Positions 54,438 to 64,000 of a stretch of 64,000 bases of DNA are shown in pieces. The notes below the pieces were generated by a model. It saw only the letters and a program-made list of their open reading frames with translations. It was not told where the DNA came from and did no database searches. The translations under genes and the position numbers were made by a program. Numbering within the stretch: the first letter of the stretch is position 1; each line of letters starts with the position of its first letter. The stretch is from Ulva prolifera (lineage: Eukaryota; Chlorophyta; Ulvophyceae; Ulvales; Ulvaceae), in contig CM041200.1 of NCBI GenBank assembly GCA_023078555.1, positions 8,889,528 through 8,953,527 of the forward strand, written 5' to 3'.

Positions 54438-56949
54438 ATGAGCGCTCCAAAATTGTTGATCTCGGGAAGTGCGTGCCCGGTACGCGTTCCACCATCGCAA
54501 CTGCGGCAACCAGGCCCACGCTCGCCGTGTGCGCATGCCCTGCGTGCCTCTGCCGATAGACGGCAGGCGATGCGCACATCAGTACAATGCCCGGCCATGG
54601 GGAAAACTGTGTCGACTGAGTGGAACGACGACGACTACATAGAGGTAGGCACGCTAGGCCGGGCGCACGGAATCAAAGGGGAGGTCCTGGTCGGGCTCTC
54701 CACTTCGTCGCCTGATGAACGGTTCGGCCGCCCAGGCCGAAGGTACGACGATCAAAGCCTCATCTTCACAGCGCTGTACACTGTGGGAATGCTCAGCAAT
54801 CAATGGTGGGCTGGTGCTCCTGCATGTGCATGAAGGCTTCCTACATGCGTCAATCAGCCCACGGCATTGACATGCACTCCGAGAGGCTTGTCAGCATCCC
54901 CCGGTTACGCACACACATCCTCAGGATGTTTACACGCTTCTCCTGAATCTACACCTCTCACCATCCCCGCAGCAGTCCACCAACAGCAAGATTGCTGGAA
55001 GCATCGTGCACGCGTCTGCAGCAGACAATCGCAGCCAGTTGAGTTAGCATGCATAGCATGCATGACTACCGCCGCTGCAAGCTCTGTCCCTGCGCCGCAC
55101 ACACCGTCCACATCTCATCCCGATATGCACGGGGTCACCACAGCTACGCTGCAGGTTCATCCAGGCGCCTCCGGCTCAAGGCGCGTTCGTCACGCGGCCC
55201 CCAGAGCCACCCCGTGAGGTGCACCTGATCGGCGGCCGGCAGCACATCACCAAAGGCAACCAGGTCTGGTTGCTGCGATTCAAGGAGTGCCCGGACCGAG
55301 ATACCGCCGAAATGCTGCGCAACTACCGGTGCGTTTCCCCCTGCTTGAGGACTCATGCTTGGGGAGTGCCCAAGCTGCGTCGCCCAAGCCACCCCCCCCC
55401 CCCCCCCCCCCCCCCAACCCTGCTGCCCGCTGCGCTCTTCCCTCAGCATGTGCTTCTGTTTGCCGCAAGCGGCGGCTGGCAAGCCTGGGCGCTGGCTATC
55501 TCTGCGTCCATATCCCGTTTGTACCGTGCCCCTATCCACCATCCGTTGTGAAACGCAGGCAGCGTACGCCGTAACGCTCCCAACACCCGCATGTGGAACA
55601 GCAGCTCACAGCGTGGCTCGCTTTCCTCCGTCCCTCCGCGATTGGAGCATTGCGGAAACCGGTGACCCCCCAAAGAAGGCAAAGCCATGTGCCCTACCTT
55701 CGTTCTGCTCTTTCCGTGGCTCAGTTCCGCAAATCGTATTTCTCCGACAGCAGAGTGTTGGAACGTCGCATGTTGCTTCCCTGGCAGCGGGTCGGAGCGT
55801 CGCATTCCGCGATGTGCACCTTCAGCCACGTCGGGACGGAGCATCGCAGACCACCACAAGCCCCCTGTCACAATGCAGCCAGAGAGAACCCCCCAGAGCC
55901 TCTGGGCTGAGAGCTCCATCCGCAAGAGCTCTCCATGGCGCAGCCGAACTTCCCGCCGGTGATGCAGGGTGCTCATACACAAGACCGACCGCGAGGCCCT
56001 CGACGATGATGACGAGTTCTACTCCGCCGACCTCATCGGCCTGACCGTCGCCCTCCCCTCTAGCCACCCCGCCGTCTCCGGGGCCACCGCGGCCTCCGGC
56101 ACCGACAGCGAGAGTGACGGCGAAGCCGCCGCAGACGGCACCGCGCATGGCGGCGGCTGCGGCTGCTGCCCGCCGGCAGCGGACCCCGCGGGGGGGGAGG
56201 CCATGGACGCGGCAGCGGAGGAGGAGGGTGAGGAGGAGGAGTGGGATGACGAAGAGGATGTTGTGGTGGCGCTGGGGGAGGTGGTGGATGTGTATGATGG
56301 CACGGGCACGCACGGGGTGCTGCGCATTGGGTTCCGGGAGGGGCTGCAGCTGATGCCGGACGGGCAACTGGAGGAGCTATCGGAGGAGGAGCGGCAGGCA
56401 GCAGAGGTGCGGGCGCGCGTTGTTGTTTTGATTACTGAATCAAAACAAATCACGTTCAAATCAACCAATGAACGTGACTGATGCGCGCGTTTGCGAGTGT
56501 CCTGCTGCCCGGTGCGGGGCTGAGGCGTAAAGGGGCGGCACCATGCTGTGCTTTCGTGAGTCAGCCGCACACGTCATCGGCGGGTGTGCCACGTTCCGGC
56601 AGTGCATTGCTGCCTCCACACTTGGTGGGCAAATTCACACAAAACAACAACAGCCCTGAGAGTAGAAATTGCATTTACTGAATACTCTCAGCTTACAGCC
56701 AACACCAAGGCAACTGACTACTTGTGTTTGCAGGCGAGAGGCCAGAGCACGCTGACGAAGACGAGCGGCCTGCTGCCGTTTGCGCGGGAGCTGGTGCCGG
56801 AGGTTGACCTGGAGGACGGCCTCCTCGTGGTCGACCCCCCGGCCGGATGGCTCGAGCTGTACCTCACTCCAAAGGAGAAGAAGAAGCGCAAGTTCCGCAA
56901 GCGCCGCAGCCCCAAGCCCCTGCCTGTGCCCGTCGCCGCTGAAGTGTAG
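54438..56949 (+). CDS. rimM: RimM-type 16S rRNA processing factor, plastid-targeted
   Basis: Four exons: 54438-54742, 55155-55328, 55968-56406, 56734-56949 (phases 2, 2, 0), about 377 residues. Residues 1-50 are Ser/Ala/Arg/Pro-rich like a chloroplast transit peptide. The RimM N-terminal domain follows: DYIEVGTLGRAHGIKGEVLV, ERFGRPGRRF, then PREVHLIGGRQHITKGNQVW-LLRFKECPDRDTAEMLRNYR. The PRC-barrel part begins EFYSADLIGLTV and continues as GEVVDVYDGTGTHGVLRIGF, LLPFARELVPEVDLEDGLLV, VDPPAGWLEL. Odd features: an insert of about 60 residues rich in Asp/Glu/Gly with CGCC, between DLIGLTV and GEVVDVYDG, and a basic C-terminal tail (KEKKKRKFRKRRSPK). RimM binds ribosomal protein S19 and matures the 30S head; here presumably in the plastid ribosome. 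Introns 2 and 3 are longer than most, and intron 2 has a (C)24 tract. Confidence 0.88.
55392..55415. repeat. (C)24 tract in RimM intron 2
   Basis: Uninterrupted C run about 65 bases after the donor, on the sense strand. Confidence 0.95.
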
Positions 56950-58052
56950 GTGGGGCCGCGGTGCCGAGGCCCATGCGATGGCACATCGGCAGTGCTGCTG
57001 TGGCCAATGCAGTGGCTCGGCTTGGCACCTGGCTGCATGGTGGCGGGGTGGCCGGACTGTTGACCGATAGCTCGATTACGGTTTGGTGGCTGTGGGGGCA
57101 TGTCTGGTGGCTGTGGGGGCGGCTGCAGGTGGTCTGGGCGATGCTGCATGATTTGACGTCAGGTTGAGTTTGAGTGCGGTATCTTGTGGGGGGGGGGGGG
57201 GGGGGGGCCCGCGTGTGTGTGGTCAATCATCATGCGTTACAAAAGGAAGAGGTGCCCCTGTGGGACACCTGGCTAGAAACGTGCGCGGTGGTCGACAGTG
57301 GCAGATTATGTGTGCACCACCGCTGATGCAAGCGTTCATGTCTGCATGGTGGTCGTGTGAGCTTGACAGATGGAGGACAAGCTTCGAGGAATGCGGTCGC
57401 GTGGCCAGGCCAGGTCAATCATGGTGGTTTGTATGCCAATGGGTGTTCCTGTAATCGACCCTTGTAGCCACTGAGTGTGCTTGTTTGGCATAGTTGTGAC
57501 AGGTTTTTGGCCCACCTTTCCCACTTGAAGCAGCAAACACACAGATGTAGCGCATGTAACACTGGGAAGCTGATTTGTTGTGATGGCCTCCATTTTTGCT
57601 TCTGGTGGATACTGACATCCGATGTGATCAATCGAGAAAGCCCGCATAGGTCCCGAATTACGAGTACCAGTCGTGATTGAGAGCTCAGCAGCTTTCATAT
57701 TGCTGCTGGAACACTACGCTGGTCCACTCAGTCTTCACTACTGCCCCATTGATGCAGGCCGCGAGTGATACCTGGTGGGGTGATCGGTCCACCATGCGGG
57801 TACGATGCTGTGACAGTGAGCCTTCCGTACCCATGTTTGTTATCGGCCATACTTCAGACATGCTGGCGAAGACACATCACTGCTCGGTGCCTTCACCCAC
57901 GAATACGACGCGGAGATGCGCAGCAAGCACTGTCGCAGGCGGGGCTGCGACATTTGAAGTGTCAGGTATTCCAGTACATACGATCCCCATTACTAATGTG
58001 TTTGAGGATTTACCTATTCCTGGCCATTGGAAGGCTAGTTGTCTGCACCTGC
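56950..58052. other. RimM 3' region and ARGLU1-like 5' region
   Basis: Contains a (G)20 tract at 57188-57207, a possible TGTAA poly(A) signal at 57450-57454 and no supported gene. Confidence 0.5.
57188..57207. repeat. (G)20 tract
   Basis: The only long G run on the plus strand; followed by CCCGCG. Confidence 0.95.
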
Positions 58053-61000
58053 ATGAAGTCACGCCCGCTGAAAGAGCCGGCCTCAGCCAGGTTTTCTGGT
58101 AACGGTCACTGGCGACCACCTGGTTGCAAACTCACCTTGAACGTATGCTAATATTCCTGTCTGGCTGTGTTCCTGTAGGCATGTCAGTGACCCCGCCTCG
58201 CTTAAGCCATCAGAAGAGCCAGGCGGCACCCAGCTGCTCGACCAGCAGTCTGGTGGTTCAGAAGCTGCTGCTGCATCCGGCGCGGCACGAATGACTACAG
58301 ACGGTAGTATATCCGGTGGTGAGCAAGTTTCACCGGGCGAGCCCGATCGACGCGATGCCAGTTCAAATCCGACTGCCTCTGAGCGTCGTCTGCACGAAGG
58401 CGCCGAAGAAGAGCACACGGGGTCGCAGCAAGATACAGCCTCGCCAAAGCCAGTTCAAAGGACCAGGTCAGGCGATAGCGGAGCGAAAGGAAGTGAGAAC
58501 CCCAGTCTGGCAGCCCGCCAAGCATCTCCCAGCCATGCCAACAGTGATGCCAGTCCCAAACGCGACAGAGCGAGCCCATCACCGCAGCGTAGTCATGATC
58601 CTGGAGATGCTACTGATCCTGACAGAGGGCCGCATCATCGAAACGGAAAGCAGAAGCAATCTGACAAGCCTGAGCCCAGGCGGCCTCGTGATGGCATGAC
58701 CGCCATCCGTCGAGATCCATCACGAGAGAGGAGTGCAGACGGCATGCAACGGGCCAGAGACAGTCGAGACCGATCTCCCGAGCGCACAAGAGACCGGTAC
58801 ACAGACCGTGACAGGGGGCGGGACCGGGGTCGAGACCGGGGCAAGGACAGGGATAGAGACCGGTCACGGGATCGCAGCCGGGACCGGGGCAGGGACAGAG
58901 ATCGGGGCAAGGACCGGGGACGGGTCGAGAGGGACCGGCCTGACAACTGGGAGCGTGGGCGGCGCGGCGGCCGAGAGCGAACGCCGTCGAGGTCCCGCTC
59001 GCCCGACCGCGGCCGGCACCGAGGCGACCGTGGCTGGGGGCCCGGCCGCGACCGCAGCCGCGAACGCGGCCGCGAGCGCGGCCACGGCCGCAGCCGGGAC
59101 CGCAGCCGGGACCGCAGCTGGGATCGGGGGCCTCAGGACCGCAGCCGCCGGGGCGGTGACCGGGAACGGGACGGCAGGGGCGGGTGGGACCGCGATGCTG
59201 ATGCAGCGCGCTCCGGCCGCAGCCGCGGCCGAAGCAGCGTCGACCGCGACGGGCGCTATGGCCGGGACCGCGACCGGGACCGCGACCGGGACCGTGACCG
59301 GGAGCGTGGCCGTGAGCGCCCGAGTAACGGCCGGCGGCCGTCTCCAGAGGCTGCACGTGCGGCGCCAGGGAGCCCGCGGCATGGGCGCGAGCGCGGGCCG
59401 GAGCGGCGCCGCGTTGAGAGCCCGGAGGAGGGGGAGGCCGAGCTGCGGCAGTCGCAGGGCACCGAGCGGTCAGAGTCGGCCGAGGCGGAGCGGCGGCGGG
59501 AGGAGCGGGAGCGCGAGGCGCGGGACGCGGCGGTGGAGGAGGCGAACCGGAAGCGGCGGCGGGAGGAGGCGGAGGCGGCCGCGGCGGCGCAGCGCGCCGT
59601 CGATGAGGCGGCCGAGCTGAAGGAGCTGGAGGAGAAATATGTGGTGCGCCCCCGCCTCGCTGTAGAGCACGGCCGTGCTGCAAAGCACATATACTTATGT
59701 GCGTAGGCGCCCGTGCGGGAAGCAGTCGCCCGAACACGGACCGTTGCATGGCATCATTGTAGAATCGAGAACAACCCATCTACACACACCATCTGCCACA
59801 GAACACACTCAGTCACTGAAGACAGCGACTCGAGTGCGCGCCCGCGAGTGGACCGGTCCACGCGCGAAATCAGCTTCACGAACTCATGGACTCAGGGATC
59901 CCAAAGGATGACGCTGAAACACACAAGCCCCCAGCAGTGGCAGGAGAGGACGCTGAAACACACACAGACTGTGATGCTTCTTGCACCTTGTCCCGACGAT
60001 GCTACCTGCCTCCTCGACTCGTACCGCACGAAATGTCATGGGCAACATGCAGAGGCGCACGATGCGAGCGCCGTGCCTGCATCCACTGGTGGCGCTTGAG
60101 TTGGTGTCGCTGTTGTCGTGCGTGGGTCCAGCGGTGCCGCCTGCCCCCCTGGCTGTGTGCGCTTGTCACAACCACATAGCTGTGCAGGCGGAGCGGGCGG
60201 AGCGGCGCGTCGAGGCGCACGTCGAGGCGCGCGTGCGCGAGGTCCTCCAGAGCGAGTCCGTTCAGGCGAGCCTGCACGCGCGGCTACAGGAGGCGCGGCG
60301 TGTGATGGAGGCGGAGGTCGACGCTGAGCTCGAGGCGGAGCGCGGCCGCGCCGAGGCGGAGCGCGCGGCGAAGCGCGAGGCGATCGCGGCGAAGCAGCGC
60401 GAGCTGCAGGAGCTCGAGCAGCAGCGCGAGGAGCAGGTGCGGCGGTGGTGTTGGCTTCCATCGTTTTTTTCGTTGCGTGTGACTGCGGCTTGGGTGTGTG
60501 TGGTGTTGTGTACTGGGATGGAGTCACCACAGGACGGGGGTGCGTGCATGCATGGCAGAGCAGCGTGCAAGGCTGTGCAATGAATTAAAGGCTTGTGCCG
60601 TACATGTCACGGGCGCCCCCAGTACGCTGCATCCACTTGGGCTTTCACGCGGGATTTTTAGTTGCAGATCGGACATCATTCAGGCATGTGGTGGTATATG
60701 TCCCACAATCAACCCTGTCTGTGGCGGACGCGTGATGTGACTGCTGTTCCGTTGGATTGTTGCGAACTGCGGCGTGGCAAGGATTCAGTGGTGGCGTCAT
60801 GGACATGTCGCTGAATCGCCTCACAGCCGCTCAGTCTCAACTTAGCTCGCTGATGAAATTGTGTGTGAGGACCTGCTGTGGCATGGAGTCTCGCGAGGAT
60901 CGTGATTGGATATCATCGAGGTGAGAGGTGCACACTTCACACCACAGTCCGACACACTTCACACCACAGTCCGTAGCTGCAGCCCTCCCGCAACGCTCTG

Positions 61001-61241
61001 AGGCAGCGCCGCGTGTACGCTGATGATTGCATGCATGGTGCAGGAGCGCGTGGCGGCGGCAGCGGCCGCGGCGGCCGCGGCGGCGGCCGACGAGGCGCGG
61101 CTGCGGGAGGTGCTGAAGAGGCAGCGGCAGGAGGCGGAGGAGCGGCGGCGGCGCGAGGCGGCGGAGGCCGACGTGAAGCAGCGGCAGGCGCAGATCCTCG
61201 GCAAGGCGAAGAAGCGCGGCAAGCTCGCGTTCACACTGTAG
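58053..61241 (+). CDS. ARGLU1-like RS-rich splicing/transcription cofactor
   Basis: Four exons: 58053-58090, 58179-59643, 60188-60436, 61044-61241, total about 649 residues. Exon 1 (MKSRPLKEPASA) is placed by phase and is the weakest; exon 2's 5' end is firm in frame. Exon 2 encodes a disordered Ser/Glu/Gly region, then about 250 residues rich in Arg, Asp, Gly and Ser (RDRGRDRGRDRGKDRDRDRS), then a Glu/Arg helix. Exons 3-4 give RRVEAHVEARVREVLQ..., EARRVMEAEVDAELE, an Ala run and VKQRQAQILGKAKKRGKLAF-TL. That matches human ARGLU1 helices (RRVEELVAKRVEEEL, EEAKRIMEKQLLEELE) and its end ILGKGKSRPKLSFSL. ARGLU1 couples Mediator-linked transcription to splicing in the nucleus. It is more than twice the human length (273), mostly by RS/RD expansion. 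TGTAA at 61471 is a possible poly(A) signal. Confidence 0.85.
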
Positions 61242-61470
61242 CAAAGCGTTCAGCGGTGCCTGTGCCGTGCTTGTTGCGTGTGCAGTGCTCACTGTTTGCA
61301 CCGCGGTGCCTTCATGATGTGCTTGGCGGGGTGGTGTCCACAGCAGTGTCGACGTGAGGCTGTGGCCAGCGGCCCGACACCCGCACTCCAGTGGTTGTGC
61401 ACTGTACCAGGCGTCCATGATTTTGAGAATGTGGATGCGCGGCGGGGCTGTGGCTGCAAAAGTTACATGA

Positions 61471-61475
61471 TGTAA
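61471..61475 (+). terminator. TGTAA poly(A) signal, ARGLU1-like gene
   Basis: TGTAA 230 bases after the stop codon. Confidence 0.35.
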
Positions 61476-61681
61476 CGACGATGATGATGTGTGTCATGTG
61501 ACAGCTGCCACTGCTGCGAGCTGTCACTCGCTGCAGTCTGCTGCTATGTGAGAATGGATCCTCTTCAGGAATTGTAGCAACACGGGGATGCACCAGCGAG
61601 ACAACACTGGAGAAGCACCCAGAACAATCGGTGTGCTCCATGTGAATGGGCTCGATGATGTAGCTGCCCCTGCTGCCCTGG

Positions 61682-61855
61682 CCCACACAGCGTGCCAGCT
61701 GTGGAATCGATGACACCTGCTGAAACGGCTCGTTGCCTGGTATGTAAATCCGATGCTCTGCCATGTGACCCACACAGCGTGCCAGCTGTGGAATATATGA
61801 TACCTGCTGAAACAGCTCGTTGCCTGGTATGTAAATCCGATGCTCTGCCATGCAA
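61682..61855. repeat. 87-base tandem duplication
   Basis: Two adjacent copies, 87 bases each, start CCCACACAGCGTGCCAGC. Because 87 is a multiple of three, a minus ORF of 224 codons (61312-61986) reads both as 29-residue repeats (MAEHRIYIPGNELFQQVSYI..). Each copy also has a CAG|GTATC donor-like site on the minus strand. No family recognised; coding status unknown. Confidence 0.85.
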
Positions 61856-61989
61856 CGAGTCGAGCTCTCGTAATCTGTGTACCGCTTAAACAGCAGGATG
61901 GAACGACCACAAGGTAGCATAATTCGTTCGCCAGATGTCCAAAGATGTTGCTTCCCGGAGCACCGTACACAAGGTGACGACCACAATAT

Positions 61990-64000
61990 TGCGAAGTTCT
62001 GCCTTTTTTACTTGCCACGCCTTACCGCAGCTTCTGAAATCGGACAACCTCATCGTTTCTGGCAATCAATCGTCACCGCCTGCTTCGGCGACGCGTCACA
62101 GCGCACGACGTCCAGCATATACTTTCCAAGAAATACTGTTAAAATTTAGCTCGTTGGGTGACTAGGCAAGAGGAGCTGCTGCTTTGCACGCAAACATTCT
62201 GGAGCGACACGACCGACACAGGATCTGCGATCGGCCAATAGACAGCGTGTAGCTACATGCACTGTGTAGGACCTTCGATGTCGGACAGTGATGGAGATGC
62301 TGATCTCAGTGCTCAGACGTACCAGTGATCCTTTAGGGAGCTCGGCGCAGGGGTGCAGCTCTATGCGACAGTGCGCACAAACAACAGTGCGCTGCTACGT
62401 CTGCAGCATCAACCGCATTGTGTAGAATCCACTCAGATCTGACGTGCCGCTGATAAGCTTGACGATGCAAGCGTTGTGGTGACAGGCTCTCATTCATCCA
62501 TGTGTGTCTTCCAGGGCGCCAAGCAGCCACCTCTGTCAGCATACGCGCGTCGCTGCGCGCCCAACATACGCATCACTTTGAACGCACGAAGAATGTGAGA
62601 CAAACTGAGCTTATACGCAAGCTCAGCCGCGTTGTGCCATTACGCTCGCAGAAGTGCAGAGTATCGTTGTCCGCGACCAATGAGAATGCCTGATCGTCTA
62701 TAACGTCGCACGATGAAGTTTCCGCAGATCCTAGTATGCAACGGCAGTACATTTGGCAACACGCTGTGACAGATCTGCGCAATCAGCGCCGACTACTGTG
62801 GGTCGCCGGTGCTAGACGGAGGTACGGGCGCGCGGCGATGTCTGCGATGCCGCCCCGAACTTAGCTTTCGATGATACTTAGGCTTTGAACTTGCACTTGT
62901 GTGCACCACAAAGAGCATGCACAGAAGACTCCAGCTCGGCAAGGACGCGGACCAGTGGATAGTCTGTTCGCTCTGCGTGCGGTTACGGACACTCCTCGAC
63001 CGCACCGGTTCGAGTCCTGTCACTTTTGCAACTCTCTGTTCTGCCTTGGGGAATATTCGATTTTTTTTACATGCGGTGATATGTGTGGGACGGAACCGTC
63101 AACGCAAGGCGCCGGGGGACCGGATTTGAGACGATGTGGCCGCCCCCGTGCTATAAACATCGATAAACATATGGTATAGCTTCTCTAGTTTCAGATTATG
63201 GTCCTCCGACAGGACTTCGTTATAACTGCGGCATTCCTGGCTGGTGTATGCGTACTGCTGAGCGCATTCCTTCTGGAGGCGCACTCAGCAGAGTACATGT
63301 GAATTCAATTGCGAAGCGCAGTTCCGTGCGCCCGATGATTGCACGGCTATATTGAAATGGGGCGCTGGTGCTAGCTGGGCCCACAGCAAGTATGATAGAA
63401 AAAGTACAACAATGCCATCCGAACAGCCGCTGGCTGAGGCTCATGGCTCACATCGCACCCCCGCTGACAGGCCTTTGCGTGCATAGATACACTTGGGAGC
63501 TATAGGTTGTGATTCTAATTTTACGCTTTGTTCACTTTGGCCATGCGTGGCAGGTCTGCTGAAACCCCGGAAGGGGGCCTCAACTGTGGAATCGACAGCA
63601 TCGCTCACTACAAATGTCCTGCCTTCATTTCGGCAATCTGGAGGAATATTTGCGAGTCTCCGCCATTCCTTCCGGCAAAGGCACTGATGTACTGCATCAT
63701 GGATGTGCTTCTGGCTCTTGCGGAGTGAGAAGATGGCAGATGTTGCGGTCAAGGGCATTGTCTAGTTGATCATGCAGTACATGAAAGCCTTGCACCATCA
63801 TAATTGTGACTCATGGATACTCCTGCTGACGAGCAATCATGATTGTGTGAAGTGAAGCAAAAATTGCTGGCCAACAGGAGTGTTTACGAGTAACAACCAT
63901 ACTGGTGCGAGGCGCCACGACTTCACCATATCACAGTAGGTCTCTACTGCAAGAAAGTAGGTACTTTTCTCAGAAAGTGTCAAAATGATCGTTTTCAGTG
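61990..64000. other. Terminal region without supported genes
   Basis: Scattered ORFs under 110 codons on both strands; none shows motif, splice or paralogue support. Confidence 0.5.

Noticed and set aside
58610-59779. 389-codon minus-strand Pro/Gly/Arg-rich ORF
   Set aside because: Antisense shadow of the RD/RS repeat region of the ARGLU1-like gene.
62990-63035. GGTTCGAGTCC resembling a tRNA T-arm / pol III B box
   Set aside because: The flanking bases do not pair as a T stem, and no acceptor stem, D arm or anticodon arm can be drawn upstream.
1-64000. CRISPR array, rRNA genes, bacterial operons
   Set aside because: No regularly spaced repeats with unique spacers, no rRNA core motifs, and all well-supported housekeeping genes are spliced.

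Overview
The window looks like nuclear DNA of a green alga (Chlorophyta; class not determinable from sequence alone). Support: spliced genes with GT...TGCAG introns and GC-rich coding exons in a more AT-balanced background; TGTAA, the poly(A) signal known from green algae, downstream of several stop codons; a nuclear gene for a plastid-type RimM; and a plant-like set of housekeeping genes. (dC)n tracts of 20-32 nt and CATGCATG-type palindromes are unusually common.

The left part (1-34 kb) is gene-poor and repeat-rich. It carries two families of putative secreted proteins. The first is a pair of minus-strand genes (1-536, cut by the window edge, and 4689-5279) for Tyr/Lys/Gly-rich proteins. 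The second is a dispersed family of five Cys-rich, Pro-linker glycoproteins: 16115-17359 (+), 20668-21939 (+), a broken copy at 23170-23803 (-), 25489-26733 (-) and a short member at 33829-34308 (+). The first two lie in tandem units of about 4.5-5 kb that include about 1.2 kb of upstream DNA. Both families arose by local duplication and look like extracellular-matrix or cell-wall components; I recognise no published family for either. Between them lie many copies of two short retroposon families with target-site duplications, a hAT-like MITE (28087-28323) and a larger hAT derivative with perfect ends and an 8-bp target duplication (35168-36435).

The right part (37-61 kb) is a housekeeping block: a candidate exon at 37433-37918; a six-exon gene for a C-terminally anchored golgin of about 1,869 residues (38950-47017, +); a NEDD8-conjugating enzyme UBC12 in five exons (48907-50153, -); an eIF4B-like glycine-rich protein (51439-53839, -); a plastid-type RimM (54438-56949, +), divergent from the eIF4B-like gene; and an ARGLU1-like RS-rich splicing/transcription cofactor (58053-61241, +). 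The last 2.7 kb holds only an 87-bp tandem repeat and unsupported ORFs.

The housekeeping exon models were built by hand from reading-frame phase, splice-site consensus and protein family resemblance; no alignment or search was run. The best candidates for something undescribed are the Cys-rich 'WWxGHC' secreted family with its apparent gene-conversion tract, and the Tyr/Lys repeat protein.
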